Both the position numbers and the translations under genes were made by a program. A stretch of 64,000 nucleotides of DNA, from contig NZ_CP014518.1 in assembly GCF_001577305.1 (NCBI RefSeq), positions 1,426,001-1,490,000 on the forward strand, in the 5' to 3' direction. Below are positions 34,264 to 44,614 of this stretch, one piece after another. How positions within the stretch are numbered: the stretch's first letter is position 1; each line of letters starts with the position of its first letter. Below the pieces are notes generated by a model. It saw nothing but the letters and a program-made list of their open reading frames with translations. It did no database searches and was not told the DNA's origin. Source of the DNA: Sinomonas atrocyanea (GTDB lineage: Bacteria; Actinomycetota; Actinomycetes; Actinomycetales; Micrococcaceae).

Positions 34264-35545
34264 CGTGCAGAACGCGCCTGACTCGGCCCAGGCGCCCCAG
34301 CCCGTGCCGACCCCGCCGCCCGGCGGTCCCGCTGGCCCCGCGGCGGACGAGTCACTTCTCCGCCGGATCGCCACCGGCACCCCGATGGTGTCCCTGCTGT
34401 CCATGGTCCTGGCGATCGTCATCGGCGGGATCCTCATGGCGGTGACCAACCCCAAGGTCGCCACCGCGGCGGGCTACTTCTTCGCCCGGCCCTCCGACAC
34501 CATCACGGAGGTCTTCCGCCCGTACGCCGCACTGGTCCAGGGCTCGATCTTCAACTGGCAGGGCGCAGACCTCGCCGCGCAGCTCTACCCGCTCGCCGAG
34601 ACCCTCACGGTCTCGACCCCGCTGATCCTCGCGGGCCTCGGCGTGGCCCTCGCCTTCCGGGCCGGCCTGTTCAACATCGGGGCCCAGGGGCAGCTGATCT
34701 TCGGCGCCCTCTTCGGCGCCTACGTCGGCTTCGCGTGGCACCTTCCGTTCGGGCTGCACCTGCTCGTGGTGATCCTCGCCGGAATCTTGGGCGGCGGCAT
34801 CTGGGGCGGGATCGTGGGCTTCCTCAAGGCGCGCACCGGCGCCCACGAGGTCATCGTGACCATCATGTTCAACTACATCGCGAGCTTCCTGCTCCTGTTC
34901 CTGCTCACCACGCCCGCGTTCCAGCGGAAGGGCTCGACCAACCCGATCTCGCCGTTCCTGGACGCCTCTGCCCTGTTCCCGGAGCTCCTGGGGCCGCAGT
35001 TCCGCCTGCACGCCGGGTTCATCCTCGCCATCCTCGTCACGTGGGGCGTGTGGTGGATCCTGTCCCGCTCCACCGTGGGGTTCGAGTTCCGGGCCGTCGG
35101 CGCCAACCCGAACGCCGCGCGCACGGCGGGCATCAACGTCGGGCGCTCGACGGTCCTGGTCATGGCCCTCGCCGGAGCGCTATCGGGCCTCGCCGGCATC
35201 GCCCAGGTGTCGGGCACCGAGAAGTACCTCTCCGGGGGCGTGGCGGCCTCGATCGGCTTCGACGCCATCACCGTGGCGCTGCTCGGCAGGTCGACCCCGT
35301 GGGGGACGTTCTTCGCCGGCCTGCTCTTCGGGGCGTTCCGCGCCGGCGGGGTCTCCATGCAGGCCGTGACCCAGACGCCGATCGACATCGTCCTGGTGAT
35401 CCAGTCGCTCATCGTCCTCTTCATCGCCGCCCCGCCGCTCGTGCGGGCGATCTTCGGCCTCGGCCCGCGCAGGAGGAAGCGCAGCCGGTCCGGGCCGCCC
35501 ACCCCCACACCGGCCGAAGCTGCCGAGAGCGGAGCCGCGTCATGA
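34256..35545 (+). CDS. nucleoside ABC transporter permease 1
   Basis: A 429-residue membrane protein of the BPD_transp_2 family with about nine helices. A Pro/Ala-rich cytoplasmic N terminus of 40 residues precedes helix 1. Typical segments are LAFRAGLFNIGAQGQLIFGALFGAYVGF and VGANPNAARTAGINVGRSTVLVMALAGALSGLAG. ACAGGAG lies 6 nt before ATG 34256. It pairs with the next gene to form the channel. Confidence 0.9.
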   Translation: MADVQNAPDSAQAPQPVPTPPPGGPAGPAADESLLRRIATGTPMVSLLSMVLAIVIGGILMAVTNPKVATAAGYFFARPSDTITEVFRPYAALVQGSIFNWQGADLAAQLYPLAETLTVSTPLILAGLGVALAFRAGLFNIGAQGQLIFGALFGAYVGFAWHLPFGLHLLVVILAGILGGGIWGGIVGFLKARTGAHEVIVTIMFNYIASFLLLFLLTTPAFQRKGSTNPISPFLDASALFPELLGPQFRLHAGFILAILVTWGVWWILSRSTVGFEFRAVGANPNAARTAGINVGRSTVLVMALAGALSGLAGIAQVSGTEKYLSGGVAASIGFDAITVALLGRSTPWGTFFAGLLFGAFRAGGVSMQAVTQTPIDIVLVIQSLIVLFIAAPPLVRAIFGLGPRRRKRSRSGPPTPTPAEAAESGAAS

Positions 35546-37005
35546 GCACCAGCACAGCAGCCGCCGCGCCGCAGGCCGCGCGCCCCGTCGCCGCGCCCGT
35601 GTCCCTCAAGGCCCCGATCGGGCTCAGTCTCCTCGCCGTGCTCGGCACGGTGCTCTTCGGCGCGCTCTCGGGCAGCAAGAACGCCTCGTTCGGCCTCGTC
35701 GACGCGGGGCGGGAGGCCTCCGGGGTGGCCGCATGGCTCGCCCTCGCCGTCGCGCTCGTCGCCGCGGCCTGGTTCGGATACCTCCGGTTCTGGGGCCCCC
35801 GCGCCGGCCGCACCCCGGCCCGCTGGCTCACCGGGGCGCTCGCCGCCGCGGTCGTCGTGTTCCTCCTGGCGATCCTGGGCGTCGCCGGGGTCACCGTCGT
35901 CACCGTCAGCTCGCCCGTCGTCGGCTGGCTCACCGCCGCCGTCATGCTCGCCGGCGCGGCCTACTCCGTGTGGCTCGCCTCCGCGCGGCGTCCGACGCCG
36001 GGCTGGGTCGGCGCCGTCTTCGCCGTCGCCTTCCTCGTGGGCTTCCTCGTGTGGATCGTGGCCGGCGGCCGTGACCAGACCCCCTTCATCTCCCTCGCCG
36101 GCCTGCTCGCGGGTGCCGTCACGCTCTCGGTCCCGCTCGTGTTCGGCTCCCTCTCGGGGGTGCTGTGCGAGCGGTCGGGCATCGTCAACATCGCGATCGA
36201 GGGCCAGCTGCTCATGGGCGCCTTCAGCGCTGCGGTCGGCGCCACCCTCGCGCACAACGTGTACGTGGGCCTCGTCGCGGCGGCGGTGGCCGGGGCGCTC
36301 GTGTCCCTCATCCTCGCCCTCGTGAGCATCAAGTACCTGGTGAACCAGATCATTGTCGGCGTCGTGCTCAACGTCCTCGTGGTCGGGCTGACCAACTTCC
36401 TCTTCTCCACCCTGCTCACCGAGGACCCCGACGGGCTCAACAACCCCCCGCACCTGGGCACCATCGAGATCCCCATCCTCGCGGACGTGCCGGTGATCGG
36501 GCCGATCCTCTTCCGCCAGTCGCTCGTGGGCTACCTGATGTACATCGCCGTCGTGGTGGTCTACGTGGGGCTGTTCCACACGCGCTGGGGCCTGCGCGTG
36601 CGGGCCGTGGGGGAGCACCCCCAGGCCGCGGACACCCTGGGCGTCAACGTCAACCGGACCCGGTTCTGGAACACGATCCTCGGCGGAGCGGTCGCGGGCA
36701 TCGGCGGCTCGTTCTTCACCCTCGTCGCCGTGGACGCGTTCAGCAAGGAGATGTCCGCCGGCCGCGGCTACATCGCCCTCGCCGCCCTGATCTTCGGGCG
36801 CTGGAACCCGATCGGGGCCTTCCTGGCCTCGCTCCTGTTCGGCTTCGCCGACAACCTCCAGAGCATCATCACGATCATCGGCTCGCCGGTCCCGAGCCAG
36901 TTCATGGCCATGCTCCCGTACGTGGTCACCGTGTTCGCCGTCGCCGGGCTCGTCGGCCGCTCGCGGCCGCCGGCCATGGAGGGCATCCCGTATGTCAAGC
37001 AGTGA
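35542..37005 (+). CDS. nucleoside ABC transporter permease 2
   Basis: A 487-residue permease, longer than the usual 300-320 residues. The first 170 residues add about four extra hydrophobic segments (LSLLAVLGTVLFGALSG, WLALAVALVAAAWFGYL, LTGALAAAVVVFLLAILGV, WLTAAVMLAGAAYSVWLA). The conserved channel part then begins at VPLVFGSLSGVLCERSGIVNIAIEGQLLMGAF, with VRAVGEHPQAADTLGVNV as the coupling loop. ATGA overlap with the preceding stop. Its last codons overlap cdd by 14 bp. Confidence 0.9.
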   Translation: MSTSTAAAAPQAARPVAAPVSLKAPIGLSLLAVLGTVLFGALSGSKNASFGLVDAGREASGVAAWLALAVALVAAAWFGYLRFWGPRAGRTPARWLTGALAAAVVVFLLAILGVAGVTVVTVSSPVVGWLTAAVMLAGAAYSVWLASARRPTPGWVGAVFAVAFLVGFLVWIVAGGRDQTPFISLAGLLAGAVTLSVPLVFGSLSGVLCERSGIVNIAIEGQLLMGAFSAAVGATLAHNVYVGLVAAAVAGALVSLILALVSIKYLVNQIIVGVVLNVLVVGLTNFLFSTLLTEDPDGLNNPPHLGTIEIPILADVPVIGPILFRQSLVGYLMYIAVVVVYVGLFHTRWGLRVRAVGEHPQAADTLGVNVNRTRFWNTILGGAVAGIGGSFFTLVAVDAFSKEMSAGRGYIALAALIFGRWNPIGAFLASLLFGFADNLQSIITIIGSPVPSQFMAMLPYVVTVFAVAGLVGRSRPPAMEGIPYVKQ

Positions 37006-37405
37006 GCCCACGGCACCCGAGGTCGACTGGGACGCCCTCACCGCGGCGGCCACCCAGGCCATGCACGCCGCCTACGCGCCGTACTCGGACTTCCCCGTCG
37101 GCGCGGCGGCGCTGACGGACGACGGCCGGATCATCACCGGCTGCAACGTCGAGAACGCCTCGTACGGGCTCACGCTCTGCGCCGAGTGCACCCTCGTGGG
37201 CCAGCTCCGGCTCGGCGGCGGCGGCCGGATCGCGGCCTTCGCCTGCGTCGACGCGTCCGGCAGCGTGCTCATGCCGTGCGGCCGCTGCCGCCAGCTCCTC
37301 TACGAGTTCCGCGCGCCCGGGATGGTGCTGCTCACGGTGAGCGGCGTGCGGACCATGGACGAGGTGCTCCCCGACGCGTTCGGGCCGCAGAACCTGCAGA
37401 ACTGA
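36992..37405 (+). CDS. cdd: cytidine deaminase
   Basis: A 137-residue homotetrameric-type zinc enzyme that converts cytidine and deoxycytidine to uridines. The zinc and proton-shuttle site is NVENASYGLTLCAECT (Cys, Glu) with PCGRCRQLL supplying two more Cys ligands. It starts inside the end of the permease gene, so it belongs to the uptake operon. Substrate-binding FPVGAAAL is near the N terminus. Confidence 0.95.
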   Translation: MSSSEPTAPEVDWDALTAAATQAMHAAYAPYSDFPVGAAALTDDGRIITGCNVENASYGLTLCAECTLVGQLRLGGGGRIAAFACVDASGSVLMPCGRCRQLLYEFRAPGMVLLTVSGVRTMDEVLPDAFGPQNLQN

Positions 37406-37423
37406 TCCGACGGAAGGACACCA

Positions 37424-38752
<1,329 letters not shown>

Positions 38753-38763
38753 CACCGCCGAAC

Positions 38764-38810
38764 CCGGCCCCGCCCTCGGGGCGAGCGCCTCCGCCCGGGG
38801 GAGGGGCCGG
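38764..38810 (+). terminator. GC-rich hairpin after deoA
   Basis: CCGGCCCC (38764-38771) and GGGGCCGG (38803-38810) form the outer stem, with further GC pairing possible inside. There is no U tract. It is placed 12 bp past deoA and likely ends the nucleoside operon. Confidence 0.45.
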
Positions 38811-38925
38811 CGTCGTCCGTAGGGAGGATCGCCCCCGGCGCAATCTAGGGCCTTAGGGCGGATAGTCGCCTGAGCCTGCGCATGGGACACTGGAGGAGGC
38901 CCAGTATCCGGAGGAGCAATACCGC

Positions 38926-39666
38926 ATGTCGTTGACCTTCATCGATCACGCGATCCTCCATGCTGCCGGCCAGTGGTGGATCTACCCGATCCTCCTCGTC
39001 TTCTTCTTCGTCGACGGCTTCGCGATGATCGCGCCGAGCGAGACGCTCATCGTGGCCCTCGCCGCGTACTGGCGCCATTCCGGCGAGCCCAACCTGTGGA
39101 TCCTGGGCGCCACGGCGCTCATCGGGGCGATGGCAGGCGACAACGTGGCCTACTTCCTCGGGCGCAAGATCGGCACCGACCGCTGGAAGTGGATGCGGCG
39201 CCCGCGCGTGCAGAAGGTCTTCGGCTGGGCCCGGCACGAGCTCGACAAGCGCGGCGCCGTGCTGATCTTCACCGCCCGGTACATCCCCTGGGGCCGCGTG
39301 GCGGTCAACTACGTCTCCGGCAGCACCGGGTTCCGCCACCGCACCTTCTTCTGGCTCGATGCGTTCGCGTGCCTGACCTGGGTGGGCTACTCGCTCGGGG
39401 TGGGCCTCCTCGCGAGCTCCTTCCCCTGGCTGCACCACAACCCGCTCCTGAGCGTCGTGGTCGCCGTCGCCTTCGCACTCGTCCTCGGCGTGCTCCTGGA
39501 CCACAGCATCACGGTCCTCCACCGCTGGCGCGACACGGTCGACGCCCGCCGGGCCGCCGCGGCGGCGAGGGCAGAGCACGAGCGCGAGCTCGCCCTGCGG
39601 CCCCATCTGCCCGCCGACGACTACGCGCCGCGCGAGCGCGAGACCACGCCCACTCCGGGGGAGTGA
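38926..39666 (+). CDS. DedA family membrane protein
   Basis: A 246-residue integral membrane protein of the DedA/SNARE-associated family, proposed proton-linked lipid scramblases or flippases. Family segments are DGFAMIAPSETLIVALAAYW, AMAGDNVAYFLGRKIG, and FTARYIPWGRVAVNYVSGSTGFRHRTFFWLDA. A 40-residue charged tail follows the last helix (WRDTVDARRAAAAARAE). GGAGGAG stands about 9 nt before ATG 38926. It separates deoA from add and has no clear link to nucleoside metabolism. Confidence 0.9.
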   Translation: MSLTFIDHAILHAAGQWWIYPILLVFFFVDGFAMIAPSETLIVALAAYWRHSGEPNLWILGATALIGAMAGDNVAYFLGRKIGTDRWKWMRRPRVQKVFGWARHELDKRGAVLIFTARYIPWGRVAVNYVSGSTGFRHRTFFWLDAFACLTWVGYSLGVGLLASSFPWLHHNPLLSVVVAVAFALVLGVLLDHSITVLHRWRDTVDARRAAAAARAEHERELALRPHLPADDYAPRERETTPTPGE

Positions 39667-39710
39667 CCTGCGCGGTGGCCTGCTGCCCCCAGCTTCAATA
39701 GAGTTGGGGC

Positions 39711-40853
39711 GTGACTGAGCCGAACATCGACGCCGCCCCGGACCTCTCCTTCGACCTCCGGGCGCTGCCCAAGGTCTCCCTCCACGACCACCTCGACGGC
39801 GGCCTGCGCCCCGCGACCATCATCGAGCTCGCCGCCGAGATCGGCCACGAGCTCCCATCCACGGACCCCGTGGCCCTCGGGCAGTGGTTCCGGGACGCCG
39901 CGGACTCCGGCTCCCTGCCCCGGTACCTCGAGACGTTCGACCACACGATCGCCGTGATGCAGACCGCCCCGGCCCTGCGCCGGATCGCACGGGAGTTCGT
40001 CGAGGACCTCGCGGACGACGGCGTGGTGTACGGCGAGGTGCGCTGGGCGCCCGAGCAGCACCTCACCGACGGGCTCACCCTCGACGAGGCCGTCGAGGCT
40101 GTCCAGGCCGGCCTCGAGGACGGCATGGCCCTCGTGGAGGAGTCGGGGCGGGTCATCGCCGTCGGCCAGCTCATCACGGCCATGCGCCACGCCGACAACT
40201 CCCAGGCGATCGCCGAGCTCGCCGTGCGCCACCGCGACCGCGGCGCGGTCGGGTTCGACATCGCCGGGGCCGAGGACGGCTTCCCGCCCTCGCGCTTCGC
40301 CGAGGCCTTCACCTACCTCGCGCAGAACAACTTCCCGGCCACCGTCCACGCCGGAGAGGCCGCCGGCCTCGCGAGCATCCAGTCGGCCCTCGTCGACGGG
40401 CGCGCCCTCCGCCTCGGCCACGGCGTGCGCATCGCCGAGGACATCACCGTCGACTCGACCGACGAGGTCGACGAGGACGGCGTGCCGATCCTCGACGTCA
40501 CGCTCGGCGAGCTGGCCGCGTGGGTCCGCGACCGCGGGATCCCGCTCGAGCTCTGCCCGTCCTCGAACCTCCAGACCGGCGCGATCGCCGCCTGGGGCGA
40601 GGACATCCTCGACCACCCCTTCGACATGCTCTACGAGCTCGGCTTCAACGTCACGGTCAACACCGACAACCGGCTCATGAGCGGCGTGACGCTCACGGAC
40701 GAGTTCGAGCTGCTCGTGGAGGCCTTCGACTACGACCTCGACGACCTGCTCGAGATCACGCTCAACGCCGCCGAGGCCGCATTCCTGCCCCTCGAGGACC
40801 GTGAGGACCTCGTCGAGTACATCAACGAGGCCTACGCGAACCTTGCCGAGTAG
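39711..40853 (+). CDS. add: adenosine deaminase
   Basis: A 380-residue zinc hydrolase turning adenosine into inosine. Metal and catalytic blocks are LHDHLDGGLRP (His-x-His), VGFDIAGAEDGFP, TVHAGEAAGLASI, LGHGVRIAED, CPSSNLQTGAI and NTDNRLMSGVTLTDEF. GTG at 39711 is leaderless, 6 nt after TAGAGT (39699-39704), so it has its own promoter although it completes the nucleoside salvage block. In mycobacteria add-deoA-cdd also lie beside sdhCDAB. Confidence 0.95.
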   Translation: MTEPNIDAAPDLSFDLRALPKVSLHDHLDGGLRPATIIELAAEIGHELPSTDPVALGQWFRDAADSGSLPRYLETFDHTIAVMQTAPALRRIAREFVEDLADDGVVYGEVRWAPEQHLTDGLTLDEAVEAVQAGLEDGMALVEESGRVIAVGQLITAMRHADNSQAIAELAVRHRDRGAVGFDIAGAEDGFPPSRFAEAFTYLAQNNFPATVHAGEAAGLASIQSALVDGRALRLGHGVRIAEDITVDSTDEVDEDGVPILDVTLGELAAWVRDRGIPLELCPSSNLQTGAIAAWGEDILDHPFDMLYELGFNVTVNTDNRLMSGVTLTDEFELLVEAFDYDLDDLLEITLNAAEAAFLPLEDREDLVEYINEAYANLAE

Positions 40854-40895
40854 GCACGGGCCGGGTGAGGCCGCGGGTGCGGCGGGAGCCGTGAG

Positions 40896-41612
40896 GTGAG
40901 CGCCGCCGTCGACCGTCTCGTGGAGGTGGTGCGGCTCCTGCGGGAGCACTGCCTCTGGACGGCCGCGCTCACGCACGCCTCTCTCGTGACGTACCTCATC
41001 GAGGAGTCCTACGAGCTCGTCGAGGCGATCGAGGACGGCCAGCCGGAGGAGGAGCTGCGGGGCGAGCTCGCCGACGTGCTCCTGCAGGTGGTCCTGCACG
41101 CCGAGATCGCGCGGGAGCGCGGCGCGTTCGACCTCGACGGCGTCGCGGGGGCGCTCACCGCGAAGCTCGTCCGGCGCAACCGCCACGTCTTCACGCCCGA
41201 CGGCGCGCTGCAGCCGAGCTTCCCGACCACCGTGGCCGAGATCATCGCCTCGTGGGACGAGGCCAAGCGCCAGGAGAAGGCGGCCGCCGGGTCGGGGCAG
41301 GGACCCGGGCCCGACGGCGACGGCTCGCCCCGGCTCGTCGGCCCCGACGCGCTCGAGGGGCTTCCGCGGCACCTGCCTGCCCTCGCCCTCGCCCAGAAGG
41401 CACTGGGGCGGGCCGAGCGGCGGCGTGCCCTGGAGGGCGCCGGGCCGGCCGGCGGGCCCGATGCCCCGACCTCGGCGTCCGGTGGGGTGACCTCGGCGGG
41501 ATTCGCGACCGAGGAGGAGCTCGGGGACTTCCTGCTCGACGCCGTGCGCGCCGCCCGCGCCGCCGGGCTCGACGCCGAGCGCGCGCTCCGCGCCGCGGTC
41601 GGCCGCCTCTGA
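40896..41612 (+). CDS. mazG: MazG family nucleoside triphosphate pyrophosphohydrolase
   Basis: A 238-residue protein. The N-terminal MazG domain has LIEESYELVEAIED (EExxE) and GELADVLLQVVLHAEIA (ExxD), the Mg-binding pair. The usual CPW...QTH entry reads CLWTAALTH. After a Gly/Pro-rich linker, the C terminus (ALALAQKALGRAERR ... EEELGDFLLDAVRAARAAGLDAERALRAA) matches the ends of a second MazG domain but lacks its central EExxE helix. The second half is therefore probably structural. It stands before eno as in mycobacteria. GTG start with GGGAG upstream. Confidence 0.85.
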   Translation: MSAAVDRLVEVVRLLREHCLWTAALTHASLVTYLIEESYELVEAIEDGQPEEELRGELADVLLQVVLHAEIARERGAFDLDGVAGALTAKLVRRNRHVFTPDGALQPSFPTTVAEIIASWDEAKRQEKAAAGSGQGPGPDGDGSPRLVGPDALEGLPRHLPALALAQKALGRAERRRALEGAGPAGGPDAPTSASGGVTSAGFATEEELGDFLLDAVRAARAAGLDAERALRAAVGRL

Positions 41613-41662
41613 GCCCAGCCCGAGATGGGCGTCACAGGTCGCGCCGCCGAGCGCGGGCCGGA

Positions 41663-41668
41663 TAGTCT
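41663..41668 (+). promoter_or_regulatory. -10 element of eno
   Basis: TAGTCT about 90 bp before the eno start matches the -10 form used throughout the window; it implies an 80-nt leader. No clear -35 hexamer. Confidence 0.45.
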
Positions 41669-41754
41669 GGTGCCGACACCGTGCCTGCCCCGCGGTTCGG
41701 CGCGGGCAGCGCCTCCTCATGTCAGAGCCGTTCCATCCACCAAGGAGCACATCC

Positions 41755-43035
41755 ATGGCCCTTATCGATGCCATCCACGCCCGCGAGATCCTCGACTCCC
41801 GGGGCAACCCGACGGTCGAGGTCGAGGTCCTGCTCAGCGACGGCTCGCTCGGCCGCGCCGCGGTCCCCTCGGGCGCCTCGACGGGCGAGTTCGAGGCCGT
41901 GGAGCGCCGCGACGGCGACAAGGGCCGCTACCAGGGCAAGGGCGTCCAGCAGGCCGTCGAGGCCGTCCTCGACCAGATCGCCCCGGCGCTGACGGGCTTC
42001 GACGCCACCGACCAGCGCGCCATCGACCAGGCCATGATCGACCTCGACGGCACCCCCAACAAGGGCAACCTCGGTGCCAACGCGATCCTCGGCGTCTCCC
42101 TCGCCGTCGCCAACGCGGCCGCCGACTCCGCCAACCTGCCGCTGTACAAGTACCTCGGCGGCCCGAACGCGCACGTCCTGCCCGTGCCGCTCATGAACAT
42201 CCTCAACGGCGGCTCGCACGCCGATTCCGACGTGGACATCCAGGAGTTCATGATCGCCCCGATCGGCGCCGAGACCTTCTCCGAGGGCCTCCGCTGGGGC
42301 GTCGAGGTCTACCACAACCTCAAGAGCGTCCTGAAGGAGAAGGGCCTCTCGACGGGCCTGGGCGACGAGGGCGGCTTCGCCCCGAACCTGCCCTCCAACC
42401 GCGCCGCGCTCGAGCTCATCACGGAGGCCATCAGCAAGGCCGGCTACACCCCGGGCAAGGACATCGCGCTCGCGCTCGACGTCGCCTCGTCCGAGTTCTT
42501 CAAGGACGGCGCGTACCAGTTCGAGGGCAAGGCGCTCTCCGCGTCCGAGATGAGCGCGTACTACGCCGAGCTCGTCAACGACTTCCCGCTCGTCTCGATC
42601 GAGGACCCGCTCGACGAGAACGACTGGGAGGGCTGGAAGATCCTCACCGAGGAGATCGGGGACAAGGTCCAGCTCGTGGGCGACGACCTCTTCGTGACCA
42701 ACCCCGAGCGCCTCCAGCAGGGCATCGACGCCAAGACGGCCAACTCGCTGCTCGTGAAGGTCAACCAGATCGGCTCCCTCACCGAGACGCTCGACGCCGT
42801 CTCCCTGGCCCAGCGCAGCGGCTACACCACGATCACCTCTCACCGCTCCGGCGAGACCGAGGACACGACCATCGCGGACATCTGCGTCGCGACCAACGCC
42901 GGCCAGATCAAGACCGGCGCCCCGGCCCGCTCTGAGCGCGTCGCGAAGTACAACCAGCTCCTGCGCATCGAGGAGGAGCTCGACGACGCCGCGCGCTACG
43001 CCGGCCGCAGCGCCTTCCCGCGCTTCAAGGGCTGA
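41755..43035 (+). CDS. eno: enolase
   Basis: A 426-residue glycolytic enzyme converting 2-phosphoglycerate to phosphoenolpyruvate. Recognisable parts are AREILDSRGNPTVEVEVLL, GASTGEFEAVERRD, MNILNGGSHADSDVDIQEFM, the metal ligands in ALDVASSEFF, VSIEDPLDENDW and GDDLFVTN, and the signature LVKVNQIGSLTET with SHRSGETEDTTIAD. The ATG at 41755 is chosen for AAGGAG 7 nt upstream; an in-frame ATG at 41719 adds 12 unrelated residues. Confidence 0.98.
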   Translation: MALIDAIHAREILDSRGNPTVEVEVLLSDGSLGRAAVPSGASTGEFEAVERRDGDKGRYQGKGVQQAVEAVLDQIAPALTGFDATDQRAIDQAMIDLDGTPNKGNLGANAILGVSLAVANAAADSANLPLYKYLGGPNAHVLPVPLMNILNGGSHADSDVDIQEFMIAPIGAETFSEGLRWGVEVYHNLKSVLKEKGLSTGLGDEGGFAPNLPSNRAALELITEAISKAGYTPGKDIALALDVASSEFFKDGAYQFEGKALSASEMSAYYAELVNDFPLVSIEDPLDENDWEGWKILTEEIGDKVQLVGDDLFVTNPERLQQGIDAKTANSLLVKVNQIGSLTETLDAVSLAQRSGYTTITSHRSGETEDTTIADICVATNAGQIKTGAPARSERVAKYNQLLRIEEELDDAARYAGRSAFPRFKG

Positions 43036-43092
43036 CACCCTCCGCGCCGTCCGGTGTGCCGCCCGCGGCACCCGGGCGGCGCCTGCGCAGAA

Positions 43093-43142
43093 ATGCGCCC
43101 CGCGGCGGCTATCGTTGAATGACGATGGCCGCCGCGGCGCAT
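43093..43142. other. long stem-loop between eno and the FtsB-like gene
   Basis: ATGCGCC...GCGGCGGC-T-ATCGT (43093-43115) pairs with ACGAT-G-GCCGCCGC-GGCGCAT (43122-43142), about 21 bp with a CC bulge and a TTGAATG-type loop. A TATCGT hexamer inside could be the -10 of the downstream gene. It may be a terminator for eno, a promoter-embedded palindrome, or both. Confidence 0.45.
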
Positions 43143-43200
43143 CGGGCAGGGGCCGCCGCAGCGGCCGGCCGCACACAGGAGACCAACGCAAGGAGCTTCC

Positions 43201-43806
43201 ATGGCGACGCGTCGACCGGCCGTGCCCCGCACGCCGGCCACGAAGCGACCCTCGCCCGCCGCGCCCACCCCTGTGGTGGAGCCGGTCCAGGAGGCAGCAC
43301 CGGGGATGGGGGCCCCGAAGGCCCAGAAGTCCCCGAAGTCCCCGAGGAAGCCGGCCGGTCCGGCGAAGCGGCGGACGGGGACCAAGGTTCCCCTCAAGAC
43401 CCCGGTCTCCGCGGACAGCGCCCCCGTGCCGGCGCGGGCCTTCTCCGGCCGCATCATCGCCCTCGCCGTGGTGCTCGTCGCCATCACGATCATGCTCGCC
43501 CCGACCGTCCGCGTCTTCCTCGGCCAGCGGGCCGAGATCAGCTCCCTCCAGGCCGACATCGCCGCGAAGCACGCCGAGCAGGACTCGCTCAAGCAGTCCA
43601 TCGCCCGGTGGGAGGACCCCAACTACGTCAAGCAGCAGGCGCGCGACCGCATTAACATGGTCATGCCCGGCGAGACCTCGTACTGGGTGTTCGGCGACGA
43701 CGGCAGCCCGGCCGCCACGAGCAGCGGGACGCAGACGCAGGCGGGCGGCGACACGCCCTGGAGCCAGGGCTTCTGGGACGCGTTCGTGCGGGCCGCGACC
43801 GACTGA
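43201..43806 (+). CDS. septum formation initiator (FtsB/DivIC) family protein
   Basis: A 201-residue bitopic cell-division protein. A 75-residue Pro/Lys/Ala-rich cytoplasmic N terminus comes first, then one transmembrane helix at about residues 82-105 (RIIALAVVLVAITIMLAPTV) and a coiled coil (RAEISSLQADIAAKHAEQDSLKQSIARWED). NYVKQQARDRINMVMPGE is the FtsB/DivIC box. A Ser/Thr/Gly-rich tail follows. AAGGAG lies 6 nt before the ATG. Its location directly after eno is conserved in actinobacteria. Confidence 0.9.
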   Translation: MATRRPAVPRTPATKRPSPAAPTPVVEPVQEAAPGMGAPKAQKSPKSPRKPAGPAKRRTGTKVPLKTPVSADSAPVPARAFSGRIIALAVVLVAITIMLAPTVRVFLGQRAEISSLQADIAAKHAEQDSLKQSIARWEDPNYVKQQARDRINMVMPGETSYWVFGDDGSPAATSSGTQTQAGGDTPWSQGFWDAFVRAATD

Positions 43807-43897
43807 GCCGCCGCGGCACCCGCGGTGCCGCCCCCGTCAGAAGGCGGCAGGGCGCCGTCGTGCGCCCACCGACCAGAGCAAGGACAGTGAGAGCCCC

Positions 43898-44614
43898 GTG
43901 ACCGAGACCCCCCAGCCGTCCGCCGACGTCCCGACGCCGGCGGATCTCGAGACCCTGAGCCGCCAGCTCGGGCGCCCCGTGCGCGACGTGGTCGCCATCC
44001 CGGCGCGGTGCGTGTGCGGGAACCCGCTCGTGGCGGCGACCGCGCCGCGCCTGGCCAGCGGCACCCCGTTCCCCACGACCTTCTACCTCACCCACCCCGT
44101 CATCACCTCCGCCGTCTCCCGCCTCGAGGCCGCCGGCCTGATGGCCGAGATGAACGACAGGCTCGCGGCCGATCCCGAGCTCGCCGGCGCGTACCGCCGC
44201 GCCCACGAGGCCTATCTCGCCGCGCGCGAGGAGATCGGCCGCCGCGCGGGCACGGGCCCCGTCCCGGAGATCGACGGCGTCTCCGCCGGCGGGATGCCCA
44301 CCCGCGTCAAGTGCCTCCACGTCCTCGTGGGGCAGTCGCTCGCCCTGGGCCACGGCGTCAATCCGCTCGGCGACGAGGCGATCGCGGGGATCTCCGCCTG
44401 GTGGACGCCAGAGGCCTGCTACTGCGACGGGGCCTGGGACACCGAGGGGGAGGCACCGGACCGGGACCTCTCCCGGCACGGCCCACAGGGGCTGCCGGCG
44501 ATGACCGGCCGGCCGGCGCCCCTCCGGCGCACGGACTCCGCCGAGGGCACCGCGGAGGGCACCGCCGGCTCCAGCGCCGAGCGGGAGGACGCGGCGGGGG
44601 AGGACCGGGCATGA
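43898..44614 (+). CDS. DUF501 domain protein
   Basis: A 238-residue conserved protein of unknown function. The DUF501 core spans about residues 15-190. Its cysteines and histidine are in RCVCGNPLV and KCLHVLVGQSLALGHGVNPLGDEA, with WWTPEACYCDG at the end, so a metal site is possible. The last 45 residues are a low-complexity Glu/Ala/Gly tail. GTG at 43898 is preferred; frames upstream run through the FtsB-like gene. ATGA overlap with the next gene implies co-translation with the Ppx/GppA protein. Confidence 0.85.
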   Translation: MTETPQPSADVPTPADLETLSRQLGRPVRDVVAIPARCVCGNPLVAATAPRLASGTPFPTTFYLTHPVITSAVSRLEAAGLMAEMNDRLAADPELAGAYRRAHEAYLAAREEIGRRAGTGPVPEIDGVSAGGMPTRVKCLHVLVGQSLALGHGVNPLGDEAIAGISAWWTPEACYCDGAWDTEGEAPDRDLSRHGPQGLPAMTGRPAPLRRTDSAEGTAEGTAGSSAEREDAAGEDRA

